Source of the DNA: A37T11 sp964546645
GTDB taxonomy: Bacteria; Bacteroidota; Bacteroidia; Sphingobacteriales; Sphingobacteriaceae
Assembly (NCBI GenBank): GCA_964546645.1
Contig: CAZJKM010000004.1
Coordinates: forward strand, 1-64,000
Length of the DNA: 64,000 nucleotides
Reading direction: 5' to 3'
Both the position numbers and the translations under genes were made by a program. Shown here in pieces: positions 17,584 to 25,757 of this stretch (its first letter is position 1; the number at the start of each line of letters is the position of its first letter). The notes under the pieces were generated by a model. That model was not told where the DNA came from. It worked only from the letters and a program-made list of their open reading frames with translations, and did no database searches.

Positions 17584-18576
17584 TTACTGCTGTTCTTTTT
17601 TTGTCGCCTTTTCAGCTTCCCGCGCCTGCTTGCGGAAAAAGCCCCTGAACAGAAAATTATGCTGCAACGCTTCCATATTCTGGTCCAGTTTCGCTGTGCT
17701 CTGTTCCAGATGATGCAGGGTCTCACGGATGGTCTGCGCCATCCCGGGGTCGTTCAGCAATACGCCTACCGCATTATCATTCCGGTTCAGTTTTTCGGTT
17801 GCCTCACCGATATTGCTGGTAAGTGCGGATGCCGTTTGCGTAATTCCCTGCAACTGGGCCACAGAGCTGCGCAACGAAGCGTAAACCGCTGTATCCGTCA
17901 GCAAATCGTTGACCAACGTACCCTTTGCATTCAGTTTACCGGTAACATCAGCCAGTGAAGCCGTGATCCGGTTCGCATTCAACGCAGTTTGCCGCAGCCC
18001 GGTGATCATCTCTTTAATATGTACTGCCATCAGCGAATCAGTCAGGACCGCTCCGGCTGCACCTTCCCCCTTCGCCAACCGGTCGGTCAATACCTTCAGA
18101 TTAGCCGTTATGCCTACCAGGTTTTCGTTGTTCAGCTGCAGTGTTTCCAGCATGGCATCGGAATCTGTTGTTTTTACTACCTGCAACATATCGCCTTCTC
18201 CCACCGGTTCCACATCGCTGCTGCCGCCCTCAATAACAATGATCTTGTTGCCGATAAGACCATCTGAACCCAGCTTGGCAACCGCGTCCTTACGGATGTA
18301 TTCGCGTGAGCGCTGGTCGATACCCAATAAGATCTCCACTTTCCGGTCCTCACGAAAACGGATATTCTTAACAATACCGACTTTCACGCCCGAGAACCAG
18401 ACACTGTTCCCGTTTTTCAGCCCGGCCACGTTATCAAATACGGTGAGCACATTTACCTTGCTGACGAACCGGTTCTGCTGCCCGCCCATGATAAAAACGC
18501 CTGCCAATAAAATAAGGATACCGATCAGCACAAAAACACCTACTATGACCGAACGTTTATTTTCCTGTTTGTTCAT
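17584..18576 (-). CDS. mlaD: MlaD-type MCE-domain lipid transport protein
   Basis: A 330-residue MCE protein, the substrate-binding part of an ABC-type phospholipid transport system. One N-terminal membrane helix (about residues 9-28, VIVGVFVLIGILILLAGVF) anchors it in the inner membrane. The MCE domain follows, with VFDNVAGLKNGNSVWFSGVKVG and VAKLGSDGLIGNKIIVIEGG. The long C-terminal half is helical and probably periplasmic, longer than in E. coli MlaD. It is the last gene of mlaE-mlaF-mlaD on the minus strand, 3 bp after mlaF. The direction of lipid movement cannot be told from sequence. No mlaA, mlaB or mlaC is adjacent. Confidence 0.9.
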   Translation of the reverse strand: MNKQENKRSVIVGVFVLIGILILLAGVFIMGGQQNRFVSKVNVLTVFDNVAGLKNGNSVWFSGVKVGIVKNIRFREDRKVEILLGIDQRSREYIRKDAVAKLGSDGLIGNKIIVIEGGSSDVEPVGEGDMLQVVKTTDSDAMLETLQLNNENLVGITANLKVLTDRLAKGEGAAGAVLTDSLMAVHIKEMITGLRQTALNANRITASLADVTGKLNAKGTLVNDLLTDTAVYASLRSSVAQLQGITQTASALTSNIGEATEKLNRNDNAVGVLLNDPGMAQTIRETLHHLEQSTAKLDQNMEALQHNFLFRGFFRKQAREAEKATKKEQQ

Positions 18577-18579
18577 ATA

Positions 18580-19356
18580 CTATTGCGTAATAAAATTGTA
18601 ATCATAGAATGGCTTAACCCGCTCATCTTCTGTGTCGAATATTTCTTCAAAACTCCCCTCCCGTTCAAACCTGCCGTCCAGCAGCATCACAATACGGTCG
18701 CCGACCGATTTGGCGCAAGACAGGTCGTGCGTGATAATAATGGACGACGTTTTATACCGCTCCTGCACCTCATTGATCAGGTTATTGATGTCAATGCAGG
18801 TGATCGGGTCCAGTCCCGCTGTCGGTTCATCATACAGCATAATATCCGGCTGCAGGATGAGTGTCCTCGCGATACCGATCCGCTTCCGTTGTCCGCCGGA
18901 AAGCTCGGACGGCAGCTGGTTAATCGCCTGAAGCAGGCCCACTGCCTCGAGTACTGACTCAACCGCCTCATTGATCTCACTGCGTTTCAGATGACGTTTA
19001 TTCCGGATCAGCGGGAATTCCAGGTTTTCCCGGATGGTCATACTGTCATACAAAGCGCTGTTCTGAAAAGAAAAACCGATCTTCAGCCGCAGCTGCTGCA
19101 ATTCCCGTTCGTCCAGTTCGGCTACCTGCTCCCCCAGCACATCAATTGTTCCTGAATCCGGGTACAACAGCCCGGAAATAAGTTTGATAAGCACTGATTT
19201 TCCCGTTCCGGACCGCCCTAAAACCACCAGGTTTTCTCCTTTAAAAAGATCCAGATCAACCCCGTTCAGCACGTTCAGATCACCGAATGATTTATATACA
19301 TCCCGGATACGGATCACCGCCTGCTCATAATCAATATGGCTTGTTTCTTTCTTCAT
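18580..19356 (-). CDS. mlaF: MlaF-type ABC transporter ATPase
   Basis: A 258-residue ABC ATPase that powers lipid transport by the MlaE permease. Walker A is GRSGTGKS near residue 48, the signature motif is LSGGQRKRIGIART near 147, and Walker B is MLYDEPTAGLDP, with a switch His in IIITHDLS. The RKRIG form of the signature is typical of MlaF rather than other ABC proteins. The ATG overlaps the mlaE stop by one base (TGATG), so translation is coupled. The C-terminus ends with a short acidic and aromatic tail (FYDYNFITQ) as seen in other Bacteroidota MlaF proteins. Confidence 0.94.
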   Translation of the reverse strand: MKKETSHIDYEQAVIRIRDVYKSFGDLNVLNGVDLDLFKGENLVVLGRSGTGKSVLIKLISGLLYPDSGTIDVLGEQVAELDERELQQLRLKIGFSFQNSALYDSMTIRENLEFPLIRNKRHLKRSEINEAVESVLEAVGLLQAINQLPSELSGGQRKRIGIARTLILQPDIMLYDEPTAGLDPITCIDINNLINEVQERYKTSSIIITHDLSCAKSVGDRIVMLLDGRFEREGSFEEIFDTEDERVKPFYDYNFITQ

Positions 19357-20120
19357 CAGAACCGGATACCTTGTAACAATTGCACGATCAGCATCTCTTC
19401 CACAAAAATCAGGAACATGGACATGACCACTGCCCAGTTGGCTGCCCTTCCCACACCTTCCGTTCCCTTATTGGAGTTGTAACCCTGGTAACATCCGACG
19501 ATACCGATGGTAAACCCAAATGCCAGTGCCCGGAATACCAGGGCGAAAATATCCACGAAGTCCACCGCATCAAACACCTGGTACCAAAAACTCTGGAAAC
19601 TGGTGCCTTCATTCTGGTAAATACTTAAAAAGCCCCCCAATAACCCAACAAATGCTGCATAAAAGGATAAGATCGGGATCATGAACGTCGTGGCCAGCAC
19701 GCGGCTTACCACTAAAAACTTAAACGGATTAGTCCCCGAAACCTCCATCGCATCGATCTGTTCGGTTACTTTCATGGAACCCAGTTCCGCCCCGATATTG
19801 GACCCTACTTTACCGGCAGCGATCAGTGCCGTCACCAAAGGTGCCAGCGCCCGGATGATGGCGATGGAAATCAGCGCCGGCAGCCAGGAGGTAGCACCAA
19901 ATTCAGAAAGAGAGGGCCTTGACTGGTTGGTAAAAACAAAACCTGTTACAAATCCGGTCAGTGATATCAGCGGCAATGACTTCCATCCTACCTCATAGCA
20001 CTGCCTGATAATTTCTTTAAATTCAAACGGCGGATTAAAGACCTCCCTGAAAAAGCGCATTACAAAGCGGTGTATATTAGCCAACTCTATAAAAACACGC
20101 TGTATTTTATTCGATGCCAT
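19356..20120 (-). CDS. mlaE: MlaE-type ABC transporter permease
   Basis: A 254-residue inner-membrane permease of the MlaE family with about five or six hydrophobic segments. The characteristic IGAELGSMKVTEQIDAMEVS motif near residue 135 and FKSLVFGFTIGIVGCYQGY-like C-terminal region are present (here RALAFGFTIGIVGCYQGYN). It forms the membrane channel of the Mla system with MlaF and MlaD, encoded directly downstream. The ATG at 20120 is preferred over a TTG at 20129, because the TTG lies within the perfect -7 element TATTTTTG (20127-20134). With only 6 bp between that element and the ATG, the transcript is nearly leaderless. Confidence 0.93.
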   Translation of the reverse strand: MASNKIQRVFIELANIHRFVMRFFREVFNPPFEFKEIIRQCYEVGWKSLPLISLTGFVTGFVFTNQSRPSLSEFGATSWLPALISIAIIRALAPLVTALIAAGKVGSNIGAELGSMKVTEQIDAMEVSGTNPFKFLVVSRVLATTFMIPILSFYAAFVGLLGGFLSIYQNEGTSFQSFWYQVFDAVDFVDIFALVFRALAFGFTIGIVGCYQGYNSNKGTEGVGRAANWAVVMSMFLIFVEEMLIVQLLQGIRF

Positions 20121-20126
20121 GCGTGG

Positions 20127-20134
20127 CAAAAATA
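20127..20134 (-). promoter_or_regulatory. -7 element TATTTTTG for mlaEFD
   Basis: An exact TAnnTTTG match on the minus strand, 6 bp before the mlaE ATG. The rest of the 284-bp gap up to 20404 is AT-rich with no gene; a TAGTTTCG near 20313 could be the promoter of the plus-strand gene at 20405, but this is weak. Confidence 0.6.
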
Positions 20135-20404
20135 GTAGTTAAAAGTTATTTTACTGACTTATTGAATGAAATTCTTCACACGCTTTTGTCATAAATTAAG
20201 ACGTAATGTCTCCAACTATGTTACATCCGCACTTGCAACCTCCATGCCAGAACCATCGTCATATCTTTTAAAATAAGCACAGGCACACAGACGGAACAAG
20301 CAGGTAACAATTTAGTTTCGTATGCACAACGGATTAAACTACTGAGCAGCCCTGGTGTCTGATAAGAAAAGAACAAGAATGGTGACCCTTTAAATCAATG
20401 CATC

Positions 20405-21586
20405 ATGAAAACGCTAAAAAATACCGCCATCGCCGTCATTTCGGCGCTTACGATGTTCCTGGTTTCTGCATTTACGCAGGCTGTTCATGCACAACCGGGA
20501 GGTCACGTATCATTCCAGCTGTTCTACGACGAGCTGGCACCGTATGGGGAATGGATAGATGATCCCAACCACGGATACATCTGGCTGCCGGACGCCGGGC
20601 CGGATTTCAGGCCCTATGCAACCAATGGGCATTGGGTAATGACCTCCTATGGTAATACCTGGATGTCCAACTATTCATGGGGCTGGGCACCGTTCCATTA
20701 TGGCCGCTGGATCCATACAGATTACTATGGATGGGCATGGGTACCCGGTTACGAATGGGGACCGGCATGGGTCAGCTGGCGTAACGGAGGCGGTTATTAC
20801 GGCTGGGCGCCACTGGGGCCGCGGATGGGCATACAGGTACACCTGCATGTCAATATTCCCAGTTTCCACTGGGTATTCGTACCGCAGCGCTATGTATGCA
20901 GTCCGTATGTTTACCGCTACTATACACCTCATCGTAACATAGTGAATATCTATAACCGCACGACCATTATTAACAATACATACGTATATAATAACCGTAC
21001 GTACATCAGTGGGCCACGCCGCAGCGACCTGGAACGCGCCACCCGCAGCCGCATTACGGTTCGCGAGGTACACAACGCCAACCGCCCGGGCCGCGCCAGT
21101 GTCGATGCCCGCTCGGTTAACATCTATCGTCCGGAAGTAAGCAGTTCCAGGGGATCTGCCCGGCCGGCACGTGTGGCTGACCGCAGTGCGATCAGGCCTG
21201 ATCGCGGCACCAGCAACAATATCCGGAATTCAGGCAGCAGTGTTGCCCGGCCGTCACAACCGCGGGCTGAAGCCCCGCGCCAGACAACAGCACCCAGGAA
21301 CGAGACTGCCCGGCCACAAACCAGCGAAAGGCAACGTCCGGCACCGCAGGCCCGTGAACAACGCAGCGCACCACGTCCGCAACCCAGTGCACCGGTTCAC
21401 TCCACACGCAGTACCGAAACAAGGGCTTCAGGCAGTGCAGCACGCCCTGCCCGAAGCAGCGAACCGGCACAACGCAGTACCGCCAGGCCAGCTTCCGGAA
21501 CAACTTCCTCCCGGGCAACGCAATCGTCAGGCAGTGCACGGAGTGAACGAAGCAGCAGTGCACGCCCCGAACGCGGCTCCAGATAA
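20405..21586 (+). CDS. Secreted DUF6600/YXWGXW-type protein with basic low-complexity tail
   Basis: A 393-residue exported protein. A signal peptide ends at about residue 30 (AVHAQ). The next 150 residues are dominated by Trp/Tyr/Gly motifs (GYIWLPDAGPDFRPY, WGWAPFHYGRWIHTDYYGW, YGWAPLGPRMG), the pattern of the YXWGXW-repeat, DUF6600-like family. From about residue 200 the chain becomes a disordered Arg/Ser/Pro/Ala-rich tail of 190 residues with a strongly basic charge, which could contact DNA, polysaccharide or the outer surface. A terminator follows at 21623-21653. The role is unknown; the family is found widely in environmental Bacteroidota and Proteobacteria. Confidence 0.8.
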   Translation: MKTLKNTAIAVISALTMFLVSAFTQAVHAQPGGHVSFQLFYDELAPYGEWIDDPNHGYIWLPDAGPDFRPYATNGHWVMTSYGNTWMSNYSWGWAPFHYGRWIHTDYYGWAWVPGYEWGPAWVSWRNGGGYYGWAPLGPRMGIQVHLHVNIPSFHWVFVPQRYVCSPYVYRYYTPHRNIVNIYNRTTIINNTYVYNNRTYISGPRRSDLERATRSRITVREVHNANRPGRASVDARSVNIYRPEVSSSRGSARPARVADRSAIRPDRGTSNNIRNSGSSVARPSQPRAEAPRQTTAPRNETARPQTSERQRPAPQAREQRSAPRPQPSAPVHSTRSTETRASGSAARPARSSEPAQRSTARPASGTTSSRATQSSGSARSERSSSARPERGSR

Positions 21587-21622
21587 TTTTTAGTTTGTGA
21601 TGTAAGCAGATGGATAAGTAAT

Positions 21623-21653
21623 AGAGGGGTCGCGAAAGCAATCCCTCTTTTTT
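21623..21653 (+). terminator. Rho-independent terminator after the DUF6600-like gene
   Basis: AGAGGGGT at 21623-21630 pairs with ATCCCTCT at 21641-21648 (one mismatch), followed by TTTTT. It lies 37 bp after the stop codon. Confidence 0.75.
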
Positions 21654-21668
21654 GTTGTCCGGCAGGCC

Positions 21669-22040
21669 TCAGCCCAGAATATCAATCAGCAATGCTGTCC
21701 ATCCGGCTACGAGCAACAATCCCCCGATCGGTGTAACCGGCCCCAGAAACCGCCATTTACGGCCGAAGGCACTGGTTAAACACAAGCCGTATATACTGAA
21801 GGAAAACAAAATGGTACCGGCAATGAACAGTTTCGCAGCCAGCGTACTCGCTATTGCGGCTGCAGGAGCAAAACCTATTATCAGGAGCACAACCGCATGG
21901 AACAACTGATAACGCACCCCTGTTTCAAAACTGACCTGCTGATCCGGCGTAAATTTCTTTCTCAGTGCATGAGCTCCAAATGCACCCAATACCACGGCGA
22001 GCAAACCGAAAACAGCGCCCGAAACCTGAGCAAGTATCAT
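21669..22040 (-). CDS. DUF423 membrane protein
   Basis: A 123-residue protein of the DUF423 (YgdD-like) family with four hydrophobic helices. The hallmark GAFGAHALRKKF sits near residue 20, followed by FETGVRYQLFHAVVLLIIG and a C-terminal TPIGGLLLVAGW segment. Members are small inner-membrane proteins of unknown function. The ATG at 22040 is chosen since a TTG at 22055 lies within the perfect -7 element TATCTTTG (22053-22060, minus strand). The gene appears monocistronic, convergent with the DUF6600-like gene. Confidence 0.88.
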   Translation of the reverse strand: MILAQVSGAVFGLLAVVLGAFGAHALRKKFTPDQQVSFETGVRYQLFHAVVLLIIGFAPAAAIASTLAAKLFIAGTILFSFSIYGLCLTSAFGRKWRFLGPVTPIGGLLLVAGWTALLIDILG

Positions 22041-22052
22041 ATTTTTTTGTGG

Positions 22053-22060
22053 CAAAGATA
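22053..22060 (-). promoter_or_regulatory. -7 element TATCTTTG for the DUF423 gene
   Basis: An exact TAnnTTTG match on the minus strand, 12 bp before the ATG at 22040. Confidence 0.55.
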
Positions 22061-22114
22061 CGCAATCTGTAACAAACCCGGATTTGCAGGAAGGTCTTCT
22101 TTAAACATTTCTTC

Positions 22115-22795
22115 TCACTCAAACCATCCTTCTTTGTGTGCCAGGCTGAGGATTTGTGACCTGGAACATACATGCAGCTTATCGTAGATGTTGGCGATGT
22201 GCTTTCTCACCGTATGTACGCTCAGGTCCATACGCGACGAAATACTTTTGGCGTCCAGCCCCGATACCATCAGTTGCAGCACTTCGGTTTCGCGTTCGCT
22301 GATGCCGGTCGGCAGTGAGGCAGGAGGTACGCTTGCTTTCTCCTCCAGATGCGCGCGGCTGAGCAGTCGCAGCGCCTTTCTTGCGATAGCCGGGCTCATG
22401 GGCGCACCGCCGTATTCCAGCACATTGAACGCTGCTTCCTGCAGCGCCCCGGCACTCTCATGTTTCAGGAGGTATCCTTCAGCTCCTGCCTGGATGGCAT
22501 CAAATATTTTGTCGTCATCGTCAAAGACGGTAAACATCAGGAAATGGGTAAAAGGGTACAGCCGGTGTGCCTGTGCCACGGTGGCTATACCATTCAGTCC
22601 GGGCATTTCTATATCCACAAAAATGACCTCCGGCTTACGTGCCTCGGGCAGGTTTTTGAGCTGTTCCAGGCAATCATGACCGCTGACCGCCACGAAAACC
22701 AATTCGCAGCGATCCATCTGAGCCGCCTTTCTCAAAAAGGTATGCCTGTTCACCGCCTGGTCTTCGGTAAGGGCTATTCTGATCTTTCTTTCCAT
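22115..22795 (-). CDS. LuxR/NarL-type response regulator
   Basis: A 226-residue two-component response regulator. The receiver (about 1-125) holds the acidic pair in ALTEDQ, the phosphoryl-acceptor Asp in VIFVDIEMPGLNG and the conserved Lys in GYLLKHES. The C-terminal LuxR helix-turn-helix starts at GISERETEVLQLM and ends VHTVRKHIANIYDKLHV. The ATG at 22795 (MERKIRIALTED) is chosen over a longer frame because it gives the normal receiver start. It is 39 bp downstream of the TPR histidine kinase on the same strand and is almost certainly its partner. Target genes are unknown. Confidence 0.93.
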   Translation of the reverse strand: MERKIRIALTEDQAVNRHTFLRKAAQMDRCELVFVAVSGHDCLEQLKNLPEARKPEVIFVDIEMPGLNGIATVAQAHRLYPFTHFLMFTVFDDDDKIFDAIQAGAEGYLLKHESAGALQEAAFNVLEYGGAPMSPAIARKALRLLSRAHLEEKASVPPASLPTGISERETEVLQLMVSGLDAKSISSRMDLSVHTVRKHIANIYDKLHVCSRSQILSLAHKEGWFE

Positions 22796-22834
22796 CAGCA
22801 CAAAGTTTGCATAAACAGCAGCGCCGTCCAATAA

Positions 22835-24754
22835 CTAAATTGTATTAGCCTGTAACACTACCGCTGTGCCGGAAGGCTGCACCGGCCCCCACACAATGTC
22901 ACAGTTAATTCCGGATGCCCTCATCTGCATGTTGTACAGTCCGTTACCACCGCCTGCCGGAAATTCATCCTCCATCATTCCCCTGCCGTTGTCACGGATG
23001 GTGATCTGCCAGCGGCTGCGACTGGTAATAGCGACCGTGATATCACCGGCGCCACTGTGCCGCAGGGCATTATTCACCGCTTCTTGTATGATCATGATCA
23101 GGTTATAGGCCTGGTTGGGCAATAGTTCGATGTCCTCGTCAATGTGTTCTTCCACTAGCATGCTGACCGTGGGGTAACTGGGACGCAACCTTTGCAGGAA
23201 AACTTTGGTGCGATCACTGATGTCGCTCAGTTTCATTTTTTCTTTCCGGAGTGCCCAGATGGTATCGCCAAGCAGCGCCACCATCTGCTGCGAATTAGCC
23301 TGCAGCAGCTCCAAAGCAGACGAATGTACCGTGGGTGGGTGCTGCATCTCATCGACATTGGCCTTAATACTGGCGGCATAACTGCCGAGGTTGTCGTGCA
23401 GGTCGGCGGCTATCCGCTTCCGCTCATTTTCCTCGGCTTCTTTTATGGCAAAGCGTGTTCTGATGGCTTCCTGCTGCTGTACTATTTCCAGCTGCATCTT
23501 TTTCTTCCGGTTATAGTTCCGGAACAGGAGCCAAAGAATGATGCCTGAGGCAACTACTATCCCGATGGTGCTGTAATACAAGGTATTTTTTTGCGTGAGG
23601 GCCAGTTCTTGCTGCAGGATGGTTTTTTCCTTTACCTGCAGGTTATGACGTGCTTCGGCAGTAGCGATGGCATCGGCAGTATTGACACGGTTGGCGGCGT
23701 CCTGAGCTTCGATCAGCCGCTCCAGTGTAGCAGCATGCAAACCGGTATCCCCCATGTCCTTATAGGCTTTGGCCAACAGTTCCAGATAGGACGTTCTCAT
23801 GGCTTCGCTGAGATTGTCATTTGCAAGACGTTCCCTGCAAAGAGCGATGAGTTGAGGATACTGCCGTGTGTAAAGATAATAATTGGCAAAAGCCAGATGG
23901 AAATTGATGTCGTTCCCGATGGATTTATACTGCTGATGGATACCGGTGAGCTTCCCGATCAGCTGCCCTGCACTGTCGATCCGCCCGTTCCTGAGTTCTG
24001 CTATGACCTGCCTTTGGATAACAATAGCCTCGTTAAAAGGGTCGTTATTCTCACGGAAGTAGTGCAGTGCCTGCTCATTATAGTGATGTGCCGTTTGATA
24101 TTCACCCTTTTCCAGGTAAATTTTACCCATCGTGGCCAGGATGGTAGGCCGTATCCTTTCGGCATTGTTTCCTTTTTGGGGAAGCCAGGCAAGCGCCTTA
24201 TTTTCTGTGCTCAGTGCTTTTTCTACGTTTCCCTGTTTCTCCTCGCACAAGGCTATCATGTGCAGAATATTGGCCACATGCACACTATCCCGGTATTCTT
24301 CTGCTTCGGTGAGGAGCGGATAAAGCATTTCCAGCGCCTGTGCATTGTTGCGCGCGGCCCGGTAACTGTATGCCTTCAGCACATTGAGCTTATAAAATAT
24401 GGCACGGGAGGTATCATTTCCCCTATCAATGAGAGGCAATACCTGGTCCACCACATACCGTGTGCTGTCGTTTTCGCTCAGCGTATTGTAATACCAGGCC
24501 AGGTAATAAGCGGCATTAGCCTTGTCGTCATTATTGCCCACCTTATCAGCCAGCTGACTGGCTATGCGCACATACCGGGCGAAACTGTCATCGCTCAGAT
24601 CATTCTGGCGGCAGAGTTCCAGCAACAAGCGCAACCTTGCGCTGTCATTATCCGCCTGATGGTATGCTTGCGTAAGGCTATCGGTATACGATGACTGTGC
24701 CGCAACGCCAAGCGACAGCAAAAAAAAAGAAAAGACAAATAAACTGGCTCTCAT
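22835..24754 (-). CDS. TPR-containing sensor histidine kinase (HisKA_3 type)
   Basis: A 639-residue sensor kinase. A signal peptide (residues 1-19) leads to a periplasmic domain of about 360 residues made of TPR repeats, for example KIYLEKGEYQTAHHYNEQAL. One membrane helix (LYYSTIGIVVASGIILWLLF) is followed by a short coiled coil. The dimerisation and phosphoacceptor box is RKRIAADLHDNLGSYAAS (His of DLHDNLG), and the ATPase domain has QEAVNNALRHSGAG (N box) and RDNGRGM. This is the common Bacteroidota type that senses through periplasmic TPRs. The LuxR regulator directly downstream is the likely partner. The signal is unknown. Confidence 0.93.
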   Translation of the reverse strand: MRASLFVFSFFLLSLGVAAQSSYTDSLTQAYHQADNDSARLRLLLELCRQNDLSDDSFARYVRIASQLADKVGNNDDKANAAYYLAWYYNTLSENDSTRYVVDQVLPLIDRGNDTSRAIFYKLNVLKAYSYRAARNNAQALEMLYPLLTEAEEYRDSVHVANILHMIALCEEKQGNVEKALSTENKALAWLPQKGNNAERIRPTILATMGKIYLEKGEYQTAHHYNEQALHYFRENNDPFNEAIVIQRQVIAELRNGRIDSAGQLIGKLTGIHQQYKSIGNDINFHLAFANYYLYTRQYPQLIALCRERLANDNLSEAMRTSYLELLAKAYKDMGDTGLHAATLERLIEAQDAANRVNTADAIATAEARHNLQVKEKTILQQELALTQKNTLYYSTIGIVVASGIILWLLFRNYNRKKKMQLEIVQQQEAIRTRFAIKEAEENERKRIAADLHDNLGSYAASIKANVDEMQHPPTVHSSALELLQANSQQMVALLGDTIWALRKEKMKLSDISDRTKVFLQRLRPSYPTVSMLVEEHIDEDIELLPNQAYNLIMIIQEAVNNALRHSGAGDITVAITSRSRWQITIRDNGRGMMEDEFPAGGGNGLYNMQMRASGINCDIVWGPVQPSGTAVVLQANTI

Positions 24755-24897
24755 CTATTAACGTCAAAAATATAAACTAAAAGGAAAAAAACAATACAAA
24801 AGAAATCCGGTCGGACAGCCGGAAGACTACGGTTCGGATGGTGTGCTACGCTATGTCCGCCAAAATGATTAACTTTACCCCCTTTAAGAATAAAGCT

Positions 24898-25632
24898 GTG
24901 ACAGATAGTATTGTCATTATCCCCACGTACAACGAGAAAGAAAACATTGAAAAGATTATCCGGAAAGTTTTTTCATTGGAAGCACCTTTTCATGTCCTGA
25001 TTGTAGATGATGGTTCACCGGACGGGACAGCAGCTATCGTCAGGAAACTACAGGCCGAATTTCCCGCCTCACTTTATCTCGAAGAGCGCCGGGGTAAGCT
25101 GGGATTAGGGACCGCCTATATCCATGGTTTTAAGTGGAGCCTGCAGCATGGTTACCATTTTATTTTTGAAATGGATGCTGATTTCTCGCATAATCCTGAT
25201 GATCTGGTACACCTTCGTGCCGCGTGCCTGGATGGTGCGGACATGGCCATCGGATCCCGTTATGTGAAAGGAGTGAATGTGGTCAACTGGCCGATGAGCC
25301 GGGTGCTGATGTCTTATTTCGCTTCCAAATATGTCCGCCTGATTACCGGAATAGCGATACAGGATGCAACGGCAGGGTTCATCTGCTACAGGCGTCAGGT
25401 GCTGGAGACCATACCGCTGGATCGGGTACGTTTTATAGGCTACGCCTTCCAGATAGAAATGAAGTTCACAGCGATCAAATACGGATTCAAGGTGGTCGAG
25501 GTTCCCATTATTTTTACCGACCGTACCGAAGGGGTATCTAAAATGAGCACCCGTATATTCCGTGAGGCTTTTTTCGGAGTGATACAGATGAAGATAAGCA
25601 GTTGGTTCCGGAAATATAGCAGGGGGGATTAG
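24898..25632 (+). CDS. Polyprenol-phosphate mannosyltransferase-like GT2
   Basis: A 244-residue family-2 glycosyltransferase of the dolichol/polyprenol-phosphate mannose synthase type. Clear motifs: SIVIIPTYNEKENIEKIIRK, the VDDGSPDGTA donor loop, and FEMDADFSHNPDDL with the metal-binding DAD near residue 95. The chain ends without the extra membrane domain found in some homologues, so it is soluble or peripheral. The GTG at 24898 (VTDSIVIIPTYN) is preferred over ATGs upstream because it matches the usual start and a TAACTTTA element lies at 24870-24877. The stop codon TAG is itself the beginning of the octamer repeat at 25627-25722. Confidence 0.86.
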   Translation: MTDSIVIIPTYNEKENIEKIIRKVFSLEAPFHVLIVDDGSPDGTAAIVRKLQAEFPASLYLEERRGKLGLGTAYIHGFKWSLQHGYHFIFEMDADFSHNPDDLVHLRAACLDGADMAIGSRYVKGVNVVNWPMSRVLMSYFASKYVRLITGIAIQDATAGFICYRRQVLETIPLDRVRFIGYAFQIEMKFTAIKYGFKVVEVPIIFTDRTEGVSKMSTRIFREAFFGVIQMKISSWFRKYSRGD

Positions 25633-25722
25633 TTGATTAGTGGGTTGGTTGATTAGTGGATTAGTGGATTGGTTGATTGGTGGATTGGTGGATTAGTGGA
25701 TTAGTGGGTTGGTGGATTTGGT
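25627..25722 (+). repeat. Degenerate octamer tandem repeat, 12 units
   Basis: Twelve consecutive 8-bp units fitting GRTTRGTK (for example GATTAGTG, GATTGGTT, GGTTGGTG), with a slightly divergent last unit. The first unit begins in the final codon of the glycosyltransferase, so GAT TAG is both repeat and stop. Similar arrays occur at 39736-39767 and 44482-44529 in the same orientation. It lies just upstream of ruvB. Confidence 0.85.
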
Positions 25723-25757
25723 AAAAAGCGAAAAGCAGCTTGATTAGCAAGAAAAAA

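Noticed and set aside
25627..25722. Octamer array as part of a CRISPR or a coding repeat
   Set aside because: Units are 8 bp, contiguous and degenerate with no spacers, and no gene runs through them.
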